Shown piece after piece: positions 1 to 9,073 of a stretch of 64,000 bases of DNA; position 1 is the first letter of the stretch, and every line of letters begins with the position of its first letter. The position numbers were made by a program, and so were the translations under genes. The notes under the pieces are model-generated. The model searched no databases. It worked only from the letters and a program-made list of their open reading frames with translations, and was not told where the DNA came from. This DNA comes from Allobosea sp. CS1GBMeth4 (GTDB lineage Bacteria; Pseudomonadota; Alphaproteobacteria; Rhizobiales; Beijerinckiaceae): assembly GCF_900185715.1 (NCBI RefSeq), contig NZ_FYAS01000016.1, positions 62,001-126,000 of the forward strand. Direction: 5' to 3'.

Positions 1-1471
1 GGGTGAAGGCGCCATCCAGCTTGAGGATGTCGATCGGGAAGGCCCGCAGATGCCGCAGCGAGGTGTGACCCGCCCCGAAATCGTCGATCGCGATCCGCGC
101 GCCCCGCTGCTTGATGCGGGCGAGCTGCCGCGCCATCAGGGCCGGATCCTCGATCGTCGCCGTCTCCGTGATCTCGACGATCAGCCGTTTTGCGGCCGCG
201 GGGTGCGTGCGTAGGCTCGCCTCGAAGCCATCGACCCATTCCCGGTCCGCAAGCGAGCGCGGCGAGACGTTGATCGACAGCGCCGCTGCCGGCTGCTCGC
301 GCAGATGCGACATGGCGAGCTCGAGCACGCGATGGTCGAACAGGCCGATCAGCCCGCGCGTCTCCAGCAGCGGAACCAGTTCCGCCGGGGCGAGAAAGCC
401 GTCGCCCTGGCGGCGTTCGACCCGCAGCAGCGCCTCGCTGAAGGCGAGCGTCCGGCCCTTCGCCGTCACCACCGGCTGGAGCGCGAGCCTCACCCTGCGC
501 TCGTTGAGCGCGGCGACCGCCTCCAGATCGAGGCGCGGCGCGGCGGTGTTCGCCTCCGCCGCAACGCTGCGGCGCGCGACCACCGCGGATTCGGCGGCGC
601 TCGCCTCCGCTCCGGCGAGCGCGTTCTCCGCGGCCTGGATCAGCACGGATCCGTGGCGGGACAGGTCGGGAGCGATGGCGGCGCCGACGCGCAGCCGGGC
701 CAGAGCGATCCCGCGCGACGTCTCGACCGCCGAGCGCGTCACCGCCCCGATGAAGCGCTGCGCGGCCGCTTCGATCTGGCCGGCCGGGCAGCCGCTGAGC
801 AGGATGGCGAAGCGGTTGCCGGCGTAATGCATCAGCTGGTCGCGCCGGCGCATCACCGAGTGCAGGCGCTGGCGGACCTCCTCGACGATCTCCCCGATGC
901 CCTCATGGCCGAAATCGCCGCTGAGCCGCGGCAGGTCGCCGATCGCGGCGATCAGAACGACGACGGGACGCTCCGCCGGCAGATGCTCCGCCAGAAGCGC
1001 GTCGACGCGCTCGACCAGGGCGTCCCGATCGCACAGATCATGATCCGCGGCTCCGAGCTCCTCGGGCCGCACCGCGCGCTCCAGCCTGAGCACACCGCGC
1101 GCCCGGGCGGGGCGGCCGTCGATGCCGGCGAACCAGCGTCCCGCATCCTCGATCCACATCTTGCGGCCGGCGAGATCGGCGGCATAGCGCGTGCGGTAGA
1201 CCGCTCCGTCGCCGAAATCCTGCCCGCCCGAGGAGAAGATCGCGTCATAGCGGCTGCGGCCGCTGCCGGGCTCGACCAGTCCGGCGAAGGACAGGCCACG
1301 CTCGAGCACGGCCTGCGGCACCGGCCCCAGCACCTCCGCGGCATTCGGCCCCCAGCTCAGCGTGTCGCTGCCGATGTCCCAGCTATAGGCCACCTCGCCG
1401 ATCGAGGAGAGCAGGCTGCGCGGCTCGACGATCTTCTCGTCGCGGGAACCGAACAGGAACGGCGCAGGCAT
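1..1471 (-). CDS. PAS / degenerate GGDEF / EAL domain protein, C-terminus cut off by window edge
   Basis: Reading the minus strand from the ATG at 1471 gives an open frame of about 490 codons that runs off the left edge. The first ~120 residues resemble a PAS sensor domain. A GGDEF-like domain follows, but its signature (near residue 217) reads AGNRF, so cyclase activity is unlikely. The last part is an EAL domain: the EAL motif sits in SEALLRV (near residue 345) and a DDFGAGHTSL motif is present, both needed for c-di-GMP phosphodiesterase activity. Likely role: hydrolysis of c-di-GMP, with the dead GGDEF domain perhaps binding GTP as an allosteric site, as in CC3396-type proteins. No signal peptide or membrane segment is visible. 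Confidence 0.85.
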   Translation of the reverse strand, partial: MPAPFLFGSRDEKIVEPRSLLSSIGEVAYSWDIGSDTLSWGPNAAEVLGPVPQAVLERGLSFAGLVEPGSGRSRYDAIFSSGGQDFGDGAVYRTRYAADLAGRKMWIEDAGRWFAGIDGRPARARGVLRLERAVRPEELGAADHDLCDRDALVERVDALLAEHLPAERPVVVLIAAIGDLPRLSGDFGHEGIGEIVEEVRQRLHSVMRRRDQLMHYAGNRFAILLSGCPAGQIEAAAQRFIGAVTRSAVETSRGIALARLRVGAAIAPDLSRHGSVLIQAAENALAGAEASAAESAVVARRSVAAEANTAAPRLDLEAVAALNERRVRLALQPVVTAKGRTLAFSEALLRVERRQGDGFLAPAELVPLLETRGLIGLFDHRVLELAMSHLREQPAAALSINVSPRSLADREWVDGFEASLRTHPAAAKRLIVEITETATIEDPALMARQLARIKQRGARIAIDDFGAGHTSLRHLRAFPIDILKLDGAFT

Positions 1472-1636
1472 GGTGCGGCTGCCTCGGGCGACGGAGGAGG
1501 TATCGTCCCGTTCCGAAAGCGGGATGGCGGGAAATCGTCCCGAAACGATGCATGCATTTGCCTTAACGGCCGGTTAAGATCGGCCGGCAGATTGCAGAGA
1601 TTCGCTCTCGAAACCCCGATGTTCCGGAGCGGCACG

Positions 1637-1852
1637 ATGGGCGAGACCGAGCGGCCGGACGCGGCCTTCTTCGCGGATCAGGGGGAGCGCCGCGCGCGCG
1701 TGCCCGCGGTCTTCCTTGTCCAGCTCGCCGCCAGCCAGGCGGAAATCGGCCCCTTCGCCGGCCGCGACCGCGAGACGCCGCTCATCGGCGCCCGCCGCTA
1801 TCACGAGGGCCTGGCGTGCCGCCCGTCCTCGAGGCTGCTGCGCTCGGCCTGA
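1637..1852 (+). CDS. small hypothetical protein (71 aa)
   Basis: An ATG with a GGAG ribosome-binding site eight bases upstream opens a 71-codon frame with strongly GC-biased third positions. The product is soluble, with a VFLVQLAAS segment near the middle and no recognised domain. An overlapping frame on the minus strand (1574-1864) is also open, so strand assignment is not certain. I prefer the plus strand because of its ribosome-binding site. An in-frame ATG at 1619 would add six residues. Function unknown. Confidence 0.45.
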   Translation: MGETERPDAAFFADQGERRARVPAVFLVQLAASQAEIGPFAGRDRETPLIGARRYHEGLACRPSSRLLRSA

Positions 1853-1867
1853 TCCCCAATCCACAAA

Positions 1868-1893
1868 CGAAAAAGGCCGGCCTCGCGGCCGGC
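1868..1893 (-). terminator. Rho-independent terminator of rpmF
   Basis: A perfect 7-bp stem (GCCGGCC / GGCCGGC, 1876-1893) with a four-base loop is followed on the minus strand by a run of five U. It lies 45 bp past the rpmF stop codon. Confidence 0.85.
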
Positions 1894-1937
1894 GCTCCTT
1901 CGTCGTGCGGGTCGGGGCTCGTCCGAGCCTCGTCGCA

Positions 1938-2123
1938 TCAGGCCTCGGTCTTGGCCTTGAGCACCTGACGGCCGCGATACATGCCGGACTTCAGGTCGAT
2001 ATGGTGCGGACGGCGCAGCTCGCCCGAGTTCTTGTCTTCGATATAGGCGGGCTGCTTCAGCGCATCGGCCGAGCGGCGCATGCCGCGCTTCGACGGCGAA
2101 GTCTTTCTCTTCGGAACGGCCAT
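1938..2123 (-). CDS. rpmF: 50S ribosomal protein L32
   Basis: This 61-residue basic protein starts [20 protein letters not shown], the standard N-terminus of alphaproteobacterial L32, and ends in the usual YRGRQVLK region. It is a component of the large ribosomal subunit. The zinc-binding cysteines present in some L32 proteins are absent, as is normal for this class. A GGAGAG ribosome-binding site precedes the ATG. The gene lies downstream of mtgA on the same strand and has its own terminator. Confidence 0.97.
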   Translation of the reverse strand: MAVPKRKTSPSKRGMRRSADALKQPAYIEDKNSGELRRPHHIDLKSGMYRGRQVLKAKTEA

Positions 2124-2214
2124 GGGTACTCTCCATCATGCCTTCGCGCGGGGCGCCAGGCTCTCGCCTGCACCACTGTCGCGACGACGTCACATTCGTG
2201 ATGAGGCGTTGCCC

Positions 2215-2979
2215 TTACACGCTCGCGCGCGTCCTGGCTAGACGGTCGGGCCGAAAAAGTGAGGCCTGCGCGCCCGCGCCGGCCGGCAGGACACAATTGC
2301 CGAGGGCGCCGAGCTGGTTCATCCGGCGCTGCACGCGGCCGGCGGCCGCCATCAGCGCGCGGCTCGGCCGCGACGGGTCGCGCAGGGCCGGGTTCGGCAG
2401 GGCGCCGGCCAGCCGCGCCGCCTCCGCCGGCGTGAGCCGCGCCGCCGGCTTGCCGAAATGGCGCCGGGCCGCCGCCTCCGCCCCGAAGACGCCGTCGCCC
2501 CATTCGGCGATGTTGAGATAGACCTCGATCACCCGCCGCTTCGGCCAGGCCAGGTCGATCGCCAGGGCGATCGGCAGCTCCAGCCCCTTGCGCAGATAGG
2601 AGCGCCCCGGCCAGAGGAAGAGATTCTTCGCCGTCTGCATGGTCAGTGTCGAGGCGCCGCGGCTCGGCCCGTCCTCGTCCTGCAGCACGGCGTTGAGCTC
2701 GCCCCAGTCGACGCCGTGATGCGAGCAGAAGCGCTGGTCCTCGGAGGCGATCACCGCCCGGACCAGATGCGGCGAGATCTGCGACAGCGGCACCCAGTCG
2801 CGCTCGACCGGGCGCAGGCTCAGCCAGCGGCCCAGCATCAATGTCGAGGGCGCCGGCACGAAACGGTAGAGCAGCAGCAGGGCGAGAAAGACGGCGGCCA
2901 GCACCGTCGCCAGCCTGAGGAGGAGGCGAACGGCCCGCCCCGCGGGACTCCCGCGCCGCGGAGCCGGATTGTCAGCCAT
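2215..2979 (-). CDS. mtgA: monofunctional biosynthetic peptidoglycan transglycosylase
   Basis: MtgA is a GT51 glycosyltransferase that polymerises lipid II into glycan strands at the inner membrane. The 254-residue product has one N-terminal membrane anchor (about residues 16-38), then the GT51 core: SEDQRFCSHHGVDW carrying the catalytic Glu, GASTLTMQTAKNLFLW, KRRVIEVYLNIAEWG and the FGKPA segment. There is no transpeptidase domain, and the length fits stand-alone MtgA. An ATG three codons upstream (2988) is an equally possible start. The short gap to rpmF (91 bp) and shared strand suggest possible co-transcription. Confidence 0.95.
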   Translation of the reverse strand: MADNPAPRRGSPAGRAVRLLLRLATVLAAVFLALLLLYRFVPAPSTLMLGRWLSLRPVERDWVPLSQISPHLVRAVIASEDQRFCSHHGVDWGELNAVLQDEDGPSRGASTLTMQTAKNLFLWPGRSYLRKGLELPIALAIDLAWPKRRVIEVYLNIAEWGDGVFGAEAAARRHFGKPAARLTPAEAARLAGALPNPALRDPSRPSRALMAAAGRVQRRMNQLGALGNCVLPAGAGAQASLFRPDRLARTRASV

Positions 2980-3063
2980 GCGTGTCATGCCCCACGCTTG
3001 ACGATCGTGGCCGCCTCCGGCAAGCCCCGCACGTTCAAGCCCGGCAAGCGAACGCGGGAGACG

Positions 3064-4020
3064 ATGATGAGTTCCGGGGACCGGATCGCCCCCGCCGCGG
3101 CCTTGGCCGCGGCCCTGTCCGAGACGGCGGGGGCGATCGAGAGCCTGCTCGATCTGCTCTTGCGGGCCGAGCCGGAAGGCGGCGAGATCCATCGCCCGGC
3201 CCGCCTCCTCGCCGCGATGCGTCATGGCTCGCTCGGCGGCGGCAAGCGCCTGAGGCCGTTCCTGGTGGTGGAGACCGCCAGGCTCTTCGGCGTGCCGGCC
3301 GCGCAGGCGCTGCGCGCAGGCGCCGCCGTCGAGTGCGCGCACTGCTATTCGCTGATCCATGACGACCTGCCGGCCATGGACGACGACGATACCCGCCGCG
3401 GCCGGCCGACCGTACACCGGGCCTTCGACGAAGCGACCGCGATCCTCGCCGGCGACGGCCTGCTGACGCTCGCCTTCGACGTCATCGCCGACCCGCGCAC
3501 CCATGCCGACGGCGAGACGCGCGCCGCGATCGTCCTCCTGCTCGCCCGCTCGCTCGGGCTCGGCGGCATGGTCGGCGGCCAGATGCTCGACCTCGCGGCC
3601 GAGGGGCGCTTTCCGGAGGATGGCGGGTCCGGGCGGCTCGGCGAATTCGAGATCCTGCGGCTGCAGGCGATGAAGACCGGCGCGCTCCTGGCCGGCAGCG
3701 TCGCGATCGGCGCCCGCCTCGGCCAGGCCGACCCGGCGCGGACGGCCGCGCTGGAGCGCTACGGCAAGGCGCTCGGCGCCGCCTTCCAGGTCGCCGACGA
3801 CATCCTCGACGTCGAGGCCAGTCCCGAGCAGATGGGCAAGGCGACCGCCAAGGACGGGGCCAGGGGCAAGGCGACGCTCGTCGCGGCGCTCGGCCTGGAG
3901 GCAGCCAAGCGCGAGCGCGACCGGCTCAGCGGGGAGGCGATCGCGGCGCTCGACCTGTTCGGGCCGGAGGCGGCGCTGCTGCGCGCGGCGGCGCTGTTCA
4001 CCGCGCAGCGCAAGAGCTGA
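3064..4020 (+). CDS. ispA: polyprenyl (farnesyl/geranylgeranyl) diphosphate synthase
   Basis: This 318-residue protein is a short-chain trans-prenyltransferase that condenses isopentenyl diphosphate with allylic diphosphates. The first aspartate-rich motif DDLPAMD is at residues 100-106 and the second, DDILD, at 245-249; LGGGKRLRP (about 57-65) is the IPP-binding region. The short-chain FPP synthase is the likeliest identity because the first motif has the two-residue insertion (DDxxxxD) typical of bacterial FPP synthase. Start: ATG ATG at 3064/3067 behind GGGAG. It diverges from mtgA with an 84-bp gap. ispG, another isoprenoid gene, lies 2.3 kb away but on the other strand. Confidence 0.9.
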   Translation: MMSSGDRIAPAAALAAALSETAGAIESLLDLLLRAEPEGGEIHRPARLLAAMRHGSLGGGKRLRPFLVVETARLFGVPAAQALRAGAAVECAHCYSLIHDDLPAMDDDDTRRGRPTVHRAFDEATAILAGDGLLTLAFDVIADPRTHADGETRAAIVLLLARSLGLGGMVGGQMLDLAAEGRFPEDGGSGRLGEFEILRLQAMKTGALLAGSVAIGARLGQADPARTAALERYGKALGAAFQVADDILDVEASPEQMGKATAKDGARGKATLVAALGLEAAKRERDRLSGEAIAALDLFGPEAALLRAAALFTAQRKS

Positions 4021-4030
4021 AGACGCTCTA

Positions 4031-4119
4031 CGTCATTGCGAGCGAAGCGAAGCAATCCAGGAGCGGCAGAACTCCACGTCCCCCTGGATTGCTTCGTCGC
4101 TGCGCTCCTCGCAATGACG
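4031..4119. repeat. inverted intergenic repeat between ispA and kup
   Basis: The left arm (4031-4061) starts CGTCATTGCGAGCG and ends GCAATCCAGG; the right arm (4083-4119) is nearly its reverse complement, starting CCTGGATTGC and ending GCAATGACG. Both arms carry the sequence common as an interspersed palindrome in Hyphomicrobiales genomes. It sits between the convergent ends of ispA and kup and could also act as a bidirectional transcription block. I see only this copy of the family in the window. Confidence 0.8.
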
Positions 4120-4128
4120 GGATCGCCG

Positions 4129-6114
4129 TCAGACCGTGACCTGCGTGCCGACCTCGACGACGCGGCCGGTCGGGATCTGGAAGAAGCTGGTGGCGTCGGT
4201 CGCGCTCTTGGTCAGGCCGATATAGAGATTGTCCTGCCAGACCGGCATGCCCGATTGCGGCGACGGCTTGATCGAGCGGCGCGACAGGAAGAACGAGGTC
4301 GACATGATGTCGAACTTGAAGCCCTGCTTGCGCAGGATGGCGAGCCCTTTCGGCACGTTCGGGCTCTCCATGTAGCCGTAGATCATCTCGACGCGCCAGA
4401 AATCGTCGGTGATGCGCGAGAGCCTGACGCGCTCGCTCTCGGCGACGCGCGGAGTGTCCGCGGAACGCACGGTCAGGATGACGTTGCGCTCGTGCAGCAC
4501 CTTGTTGTGCTTGAGGTTGTGCAGCAGCGAGGCCGGCGCCGTCTCCGGATCGCTGGTCAGGAACACCGCCATGCCCTTGACGCGATAGGGCGGGCTCTTG
4601 GTCAGCATCCCGACCAGCTCGAGCAGCGGCACGTCGGTCTTGCGGGTCTTGTCGAACAGGATCTGGGTACCGCGCACCCAGGTCCACATCAGCACGACCA
4701 GCGCCGCGGCGAACAGCACCGGCACATAGCCGCCGCTCGCCAGCTTCAGCAGATTCGCCGAGAAGAAGGCCACGTCGATCACGAGGAAGGGCAGCACCAC
4801 CGCGATCGCCGCCGCCAGCCCCCAGCGCCAGCCCTTCCAGATCACGATGAAGGCGAGCAGGGAATCGACCACCATCGCCCCGAACACCGAGATGCCGTAG
4901 GCATGCGACAGGTTGGACGAGGTCTTGAATGTCCAGACCAGCAGCAGCACCGTCAGCAGCAGCAGCACGTTGATGCGCGGGATGTAGATCTGCCCGGACG
5001 TGTGCTCGGAGGTGTGCCGGATCTCGAGGCGCGGCAGCAGGCCGAGCTGGATCGCCTGCCGGGTCAGCGAATAGGCTCCGGTGATCACCGCCTGGCTCGC
5101 GATGATCGTCGCGACGGTGGCCAGGATGACGAGCGGCAGGATCAGCGCCGGTGGCGCCAGCTTGTAGAACGGATTGTCGATCGTGGTCGGATCCGCGAGG
5201 ATCAGCGCGCCTTGGCCGAGATAGTTGAGCCAGAGCGCCGGGAAGACCAGGAATATCCAGGCGCTGCGGATGGGTCCGCGGCCGAAATGGCCCATATCGG
5301 CATAGAGCGCCTCGGCGCCGGTCACCGCCAGGCAGACGCTGCCGAGCACGGCGAGCGACAGGTGCGGATGGTCGAAGAAGAAGCGCACCCCGTAATAGGG
5401 GTTGATCGAGGCGAACACGCCGAGATCGTCGGCGATATGGTAGACGCCGAGCCCGGCGAGCGTCAGGAACCAGATCGTCATGACCGGACCGAAGAAATTG
5501 GCGACCTTGCCGGTGCCGCGGCTCTGCACCAGGAACAGCGCGATCAGGATCGCGGAAGCGATGGTGATGACGTAGTCGTCGAGCACCGGCGTCACCAGCT
5601 TCAGGCCCTCGACCGCCGAGAGCACCGAGATCGCCGGCGTGATCACCGCATCGCCGTAGAACAGCGCCGCGCCTGCCATGCCGAGGAAGAGCACGATGCC
5701 GCCACGCACCCGGCCCAGCGCGCGCTGCGCCAGGGCGACCAGGGTCAGCGTGCCGCCCTCGCCGTTATTGTCGGCCCGCAGCAGCACCACCACGTATTTC
5801 AGCGTCACCACGAAGACGAGCGACCACAGGATCAGCGAGAGCACGCCGATCACCGCCTCGCGCGGAAGCGGGCCGGTCAGCGCGACCTCGGCGCCGCCGC
5901 CATGTCCGCCGGCGGCCGCCCCGGTCGCGGCCAGGATCGTCTCGCGCAGCGCATAGAGCGGGCTGGTGCCGATGTCGCCATAGACGACGCCGAGGGCCCC
6001 CAGAGCCAGGGCGGCATAGCTGTGCGAGGAATGGCCGTTGCCGGCCGGCTCGTCGAGGCCGAGGCGATCCCCGTCCGCTTTCGAGGCCGGCGCATGCTGC
6101 TGGTCATGACCCAT
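4129..6114 (-). CDS. kup: potassium uptake protein Kup
   Basis: Kup is a proton-coupled potassium importer of the inner membrane. The 661-residue product has a short hydrophilic, His-containing N-terminus, then the family hallmark [17 protein letters not shown] (about residues 43-59), about twelve hydrophobic segments through residue 470 and a C-terminal cytosolic domain ending in [16 protein letters not shown]. Length matches the family. The ATG at 6114 has GGAG upstream; a TTG one codon earlier is unlikely. The gene is on the same strand as ispG but separated by 170 bp containing a weak inverted repeat. Confidence 0.96.
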   Translation of the reverse strand: MGHDQQHAPASKADGDRLGLDEPAGNGHSSHSYAALALGALGVVYGDIGTSPLYALRETILAATGAAAGGHGGGAEVALTGPLPREAVIGVLSLILWSLVFVVTLKYVVVLLRADNNGEGGTLTLVALAQRALGRVRGGIVLFLGMAGAALFYGDAVITPAISVLSAVEGLKLVTPVLDDYVITIASAILIALFLVQSRGTGKVANFFGPVMTIWFLTLAGLGVYHIADDLGVFASINPYYGVRFFFDHPHLSLAVLGSVCLAVTGAEALYADMGHFGRGPIRSAWIFLVFPALWLNYLGQGALILADPTTIDNPFYKLAPPALILPLVILATVATIIASQAVITGAYSLTRQAIQLGLLPRLEIRHTSEHTSGQIYIPRINVLLLLTVLLLVWTFKTSSNLSHAYGISVFGAMVVDSLLAFIVIWKGWRWGLAAAIAVVLPFLVIDVAFFSANLLKLASGGYVPVLFAAALVVLMWTWVRGTQILFDKTRKTDVPLLELVGMLTKSPPYRVKGMAVFLTSDPETAPASLLHNLKHNKVLHERNVILTVRSADTPRVAESERVRLSRITDDFWRVEMIYGYMESPNVPKGLAILRKQGFKFDIMSTSFFLSRRSIKPSPQSGMPVWQDNLYIGLTKSATDATSFFQIPTGRVVEVGTQVTV

Positions 6115-6283
6115 CAAGACGCTCCGCAGGTGCTGCGACGCAGCGAAAAGGCCGGGGCCTCTAGCACGGCATGTCTCGCAGGCAAAGACGCTAGAGCAAG
6201 TTCCGCGGGCGTGGGAGCCACTTTCATCGCGGTGCCCGCCTCAAAACGCCTGAACCGATTTAAAGGATGCGCAGGGGCGCTGC

Positions 6284-7561
6284 TCATTCCGCCGCGGCGG
6301 CGCGGGCACCATAGCGCCGCTCGACATAGGCCTCGACCATCGCCTTGAACTCGGCCGCGATGGCGGGCCCGCGCAAGGTCGCGACCTTCTTGCCGTCGAC
6401 GAAGACCGGCGCGGTCGGAGCCTCGCCGGTCCCGGGCAGCGAGATGCCGATATCGGCATGCTTCGATTCGCCGGGTCCGTTGACGATGCAGCCCATCACC
6501 GCGACGTTCAGCGCCTCGACGCCGGCATAGCGCGTCTTCCACTCGGGCATGGAGGCGGCGATCCAGCTCTGGATGTCCATCGCCAGTTCCTGGAACACGG
6601 TCGAGGTCGTCCGTCCGCAGCCCGGGCAGGCCGCGACCAGCGGCACGAAGGCGCGGAAGCCCATGGTCTGCAGCAATTCCTGCGCCGCCTTGACCTCGAG
6701 CGTGCGGTCGCCGCCCGGCTCGGGCGTCAGCGAATAGCGGATCGTGTCGCCGATCCCGTCCTGCAGCAGCACGCCGAGCGCCGCCGAGGAGGCGACCAGC
6801 CCCTTCGAGCCCATGCCGGCCTCGGTCAGCCCGAGATGAATGGCGTAGTCGCCGCGCGCCGCCAGCATGCGGTAGACGGCGATCAGGTCCTGCACGCCCG
6901 AGACCTTGGCCGAGAGGATGATCCTGTCCCTGCCCAGCCCGATCTCTTCGGCGCGCTGCGCCGAGAGCAGGGCCGAGCGCACCATCGCCTCGCGCATCAC
7001 CGCGCGCGCATCGAGCGGCCGCGCCGAGGCGGCGTTCACATCCATCAGCGCCGTCAGCAGTTCCTGGTCGAGCGAGCCCCAGTTCGCGCCGATGCGCACG
7101 CTCTTGCCGTGCCGGATCGCGAGCTCGACGATCTGGCCGAATTGCCGGTCCCGCTTGTCCTTGAAGCCGACATTGCCGGGATTGATCCGGTACTTCGCCA
7201 GCGCTTCGGCGCAGGCCGGATGGTCGCTCAGCAGCTTGTGGCCGATATAGTGGAAATCGCCGACCAGCGGCACGTCGATGCCGAGGATGTCCAGTCGCTC
7301 GCGGATATAAGGCACGGCGGCCGCCGCCTCGTCGCGGTCGACGGTGATCCGGACCAGCTCGGAGCCGGCCCGCGCCAGCGCCGCGACCTGCCCGACCGTC
7401 GCCGCGATATCGGCGGTGTCGGTGTTGGTCATCGATTGCACGACGATCGGCGCGCCCCCGCCGACCTGGACATGGCCGACCATGACCGGAACCGTGCGCT
7501 TGCGTGGCGCCGGCGCGGCGTCAGGTCCCTCGGGCAGGCAGGTCAGCGGCTGTTCGGTCAT
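6284..7561 (-). CDS. ispG: (E)-4-hydroxy-3-methylbut-2-enyl diphosphate synthase (flavodoxin)
   Basis: IspG (GcpE) carries out the penultimate step of the MEP isoprenoid pathway, reducing MEcPP to HMBPP with a [4Fe-4S] cluster. The 425-residue protein has the N-terminal TIM-barrel signature [17 protein letters not shown] and RINPGNVG, and the C-terminal cluster ligands in ACPGCGR and [10 protein letters not shown]. Domains and length are those of the two-domain bacterial enzyme. A zur-type regulator lies 71 bp upstream on the same strand and may share its promoter. Confidence 0.97.
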   Translation of the reverse strand: MTEQPLTCLPEGPDAAPAPRKRTVPVMVGHVQVGGGAPIVVQSMTNTDTADIAATVGQVAALARAGSELVRITVDRDEAAAAVPYIRERLDILGIDVPLVGDFHYIGHKLLSDHPACAEALAKYRINPGNVGFKDKRDRQFGQIVELAIRHGKSVRIGANWGSLDQELLTALMDVNAASARPLDARAVMREAMVRSALLSAQRAEEIGLGRDRIILSAKVSGVQDLIAVYRMLAARGDYAIHLGLTEAGMGSKGLVASSAALGVLLQDGIGDTIRYSLTPEPGGDRTLEVKAAQELLQTMGFRAFVPLVAACPGCGRTTSTVFQELAMDIQSWIAASMPEWKTRYAGVEALNVAVMGCIVNGPGESKHADIGISLPGTGEAPTAPVFVDGKKVATLRGPAIAAEFKAMVEAYVERRYGARAAAAE

Positions 7562-7632
7562 GTTCGGGTCCGGATACGGGCGGTCGGCGGTGCTGACGTA
7601 AGCGCGTCACGACATCAAGGCAATTCGATTGC

Positions 7633-8169
7633 CTATTGCCGGCTGCCGGCTGCCTCCTCACGGCAATGCTCGCAGCGGCCGACGATCTCGACCACCTGAT
7701 AGGACGTCTCGAAGCGCCGCCCCTCGGCCATGCCCCGGATCGCCTGACGCATGGCGGGCGAGGAATCCTCATCGACCCCGCCGCACACCTCGCAGATCAG
7801 GAAGGCGACGGCCTCGTTGGCGCCATGGCCGTGCGGACAGGCGATGAAGGCGTTGCGCGAGCTCAGCCGGTGCACGAAGCCCTGCTCGACCAGGAAGTCG
7901 AGCGCCCGATAGATCGAGATCGGCGCCAGCCGGCGCCCGCCCGGCGGCGAGATCCGGTCGGCCAGGTCGTAGGCACCGACGGGCTTGTGGTCGGCATAGA
8001 GCGCCTCCAGCGCCTTGCGCCGGATCGGGGTCAGCCGCAGGCCCCGCTCGCGGCAGACCTTCTCGGCCCGGGCCAGGCCGGCGGCGGCGTGGCGGGAATG
8101 GTCGTGGGCATGCTGGCACAGGCCATGCGCATGGGCGTGACCATGCTCGTCGGGCTGCAATTTCGTCAT
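7633..8169 (-). CDS. zur: Fur-family transcriptional regulator, Zur type
   Basis: The 178-residue product is a Fur-superfamily repressor with a winged-helix domain (RGLRLTPIRRKALEALY, SIYRALDFLVEQGFVHRL) and a C-terminal dimerisation domain. Two CxxC pairs (CEVCGG and CEHCRE) and ACPHGHG supply the structural and regulatory metal sites, a pattern closer to Zur than to Fur, Irr or Mur. The N-terminus has an extra stretch with about ten His and one Cys (EHGHAHAHGLCQHAHDH) that could bind zinc. The ATG at 8169 lacks a clear ribosome-binding site; a GTG at 8196 would add nine residues. Assignment to Zur is by metal-ligand pattern, not by a known target. Confidence 0.8.
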   Translation of the reverse strand: MTKLQPDEHGHAHAHGLCQHAHDHSRHAAAGLARAEKVCRERGLRLTPIRRKALEALYADHKPVGAYDLADRISPPGGRRLAPISIYRALDFLVEQGFVHRLSSRNAFIACPHGHGANEAVAFLICEVCGGVDEDSSPAMRQAIRGMAEGRRFETSYQVVEIVGRCEHCREEAAGSRQ

Positions 8170-8287
8170 GTTGCGTTGCAATAGCACATCGGGCACCTTC
8201 CGGCGACCCGCCGCGCCTGTTCCGACGCTGCGCCCGTCGCCCCAGCCAAGTTAAGCATTTCCCCGCCCAATGTCAGGAGCCGCTCCG

Positions 8288-9073
8288 ATGTTCCTCAAAG
8301 ACCGCACCGCGCTCGTCACCGGCTCGACCTCCGGCATCGGCCTCGCCTACGCCCGCGCCCTCGCCGCCGAGGGCGCCAATGTCGTGCTCAACGGCTTCGG
8401 CGAGCCGGATGCGATCGAGACCGAGCGCGCCGGGATCGAGAGGGAGTTCAAGGTCAAGGCGCGCTACTCCGCCGCCAACATGACGAGGCCCGACGAAATC
8501 GCTGCCATGGTCGCCGAAGCCGAGGCGGAGTTCGGCGCGATCGACATCCTCGTCAACAATGCCGGCATCCAGCATGTCGCCCCGGTCGACGAGTTCCCGA
8601 TCGAGAAATGGGACCAGATCATCGCGATCAACCTGTCCTCCGCCTTCCACGCCACCCGCGCCGCCCTGCCGAAGATGAAGCAGAAGGGCTGGGGCCGGAT
8701 CATCAACACGGCGAGCGCCCACGCCTTCGTCGCCTCGCCGTTCAAATCGGCCTATGTCGCGGCCAAGCACGGCATCGCCGGCTTCACCAAGACGGTGGCG
8801 CTCGAGGTCGCGACGAGGGGCATCACCGTGAACGCGATCGCGCCGGGCTATGTCTGGACGCCGCTGGTCGAGAAGCAGATCCCGGACACGATGAAGGCCC
8901 GCAACCTGACCAAGGAGCAGGTCGTCAACGACGTGCTGCTGCTCGCCCAGCCGACCAAGGAATTCGTCACCGTCGAGCAGGTCGCGGCGCTCGCCGTCTT
9001 CCTCTGCAGCGACGCCGCCAGGTCGATCACCGGCGCGACCCTGCCGATGGATGGTGGCTGGACCGCCGCGTGA
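8288..9073 (+). CDS. bdhA: 3-hydroxybutyrate dehydrogenase
   Basis: This short-chain dehydrogenase interconverts (R)-3-hydroxybutyrate and acetoacetate with NAD, a step in polyhydroxybutyrate turnover. The 261-residue protein has the cofactor motif TGSTSGIG (11-18), NNAG, and a catalytic Ser143, Tyr156 and Lys160 in the SAHAF...YVAAKH block. The sequence VLNGFGEPDAIE after the second strand and the C-terminal LPMDGGWTA are typical of the 3-HBDH group within the SDR family. Start: the ATG at 8288 has AGGAG nine bases upstream, so the ATG at 8270 is not used. The gene overlaps the patatin gene by four bases. Confidence 0.9.
   Translation: MFLKDRTALVTGSTSGIGLAYARALAAEGANVVLNGFGEPDAIETERAGIEREFKVKARYSAANMTRPDEIAAMVAEAEAEFGAIDILVNNAGIQHVAPVDEFPIEKWDQIIAINLSSAFHATRAALPKMKQKGWGRIINTASAHAFVASPFKSAYVAAKHGIAGFTKTVALEVATRGITVNAIAPGYVWTPLVEKQIPDTMKARNLTKEQVVNDVLLLAQPTKEFVTVEQVAALAVFLCSDAARSITGATLPMDGGWTAA

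Noticed and set aside
6190..6245. Weak inverted repeat GCGGGC/GCCCGC between ispG and kup as an ispG terminator
   Set aside because: The loop is 23 bases and no U-run follows on the ispG strand.
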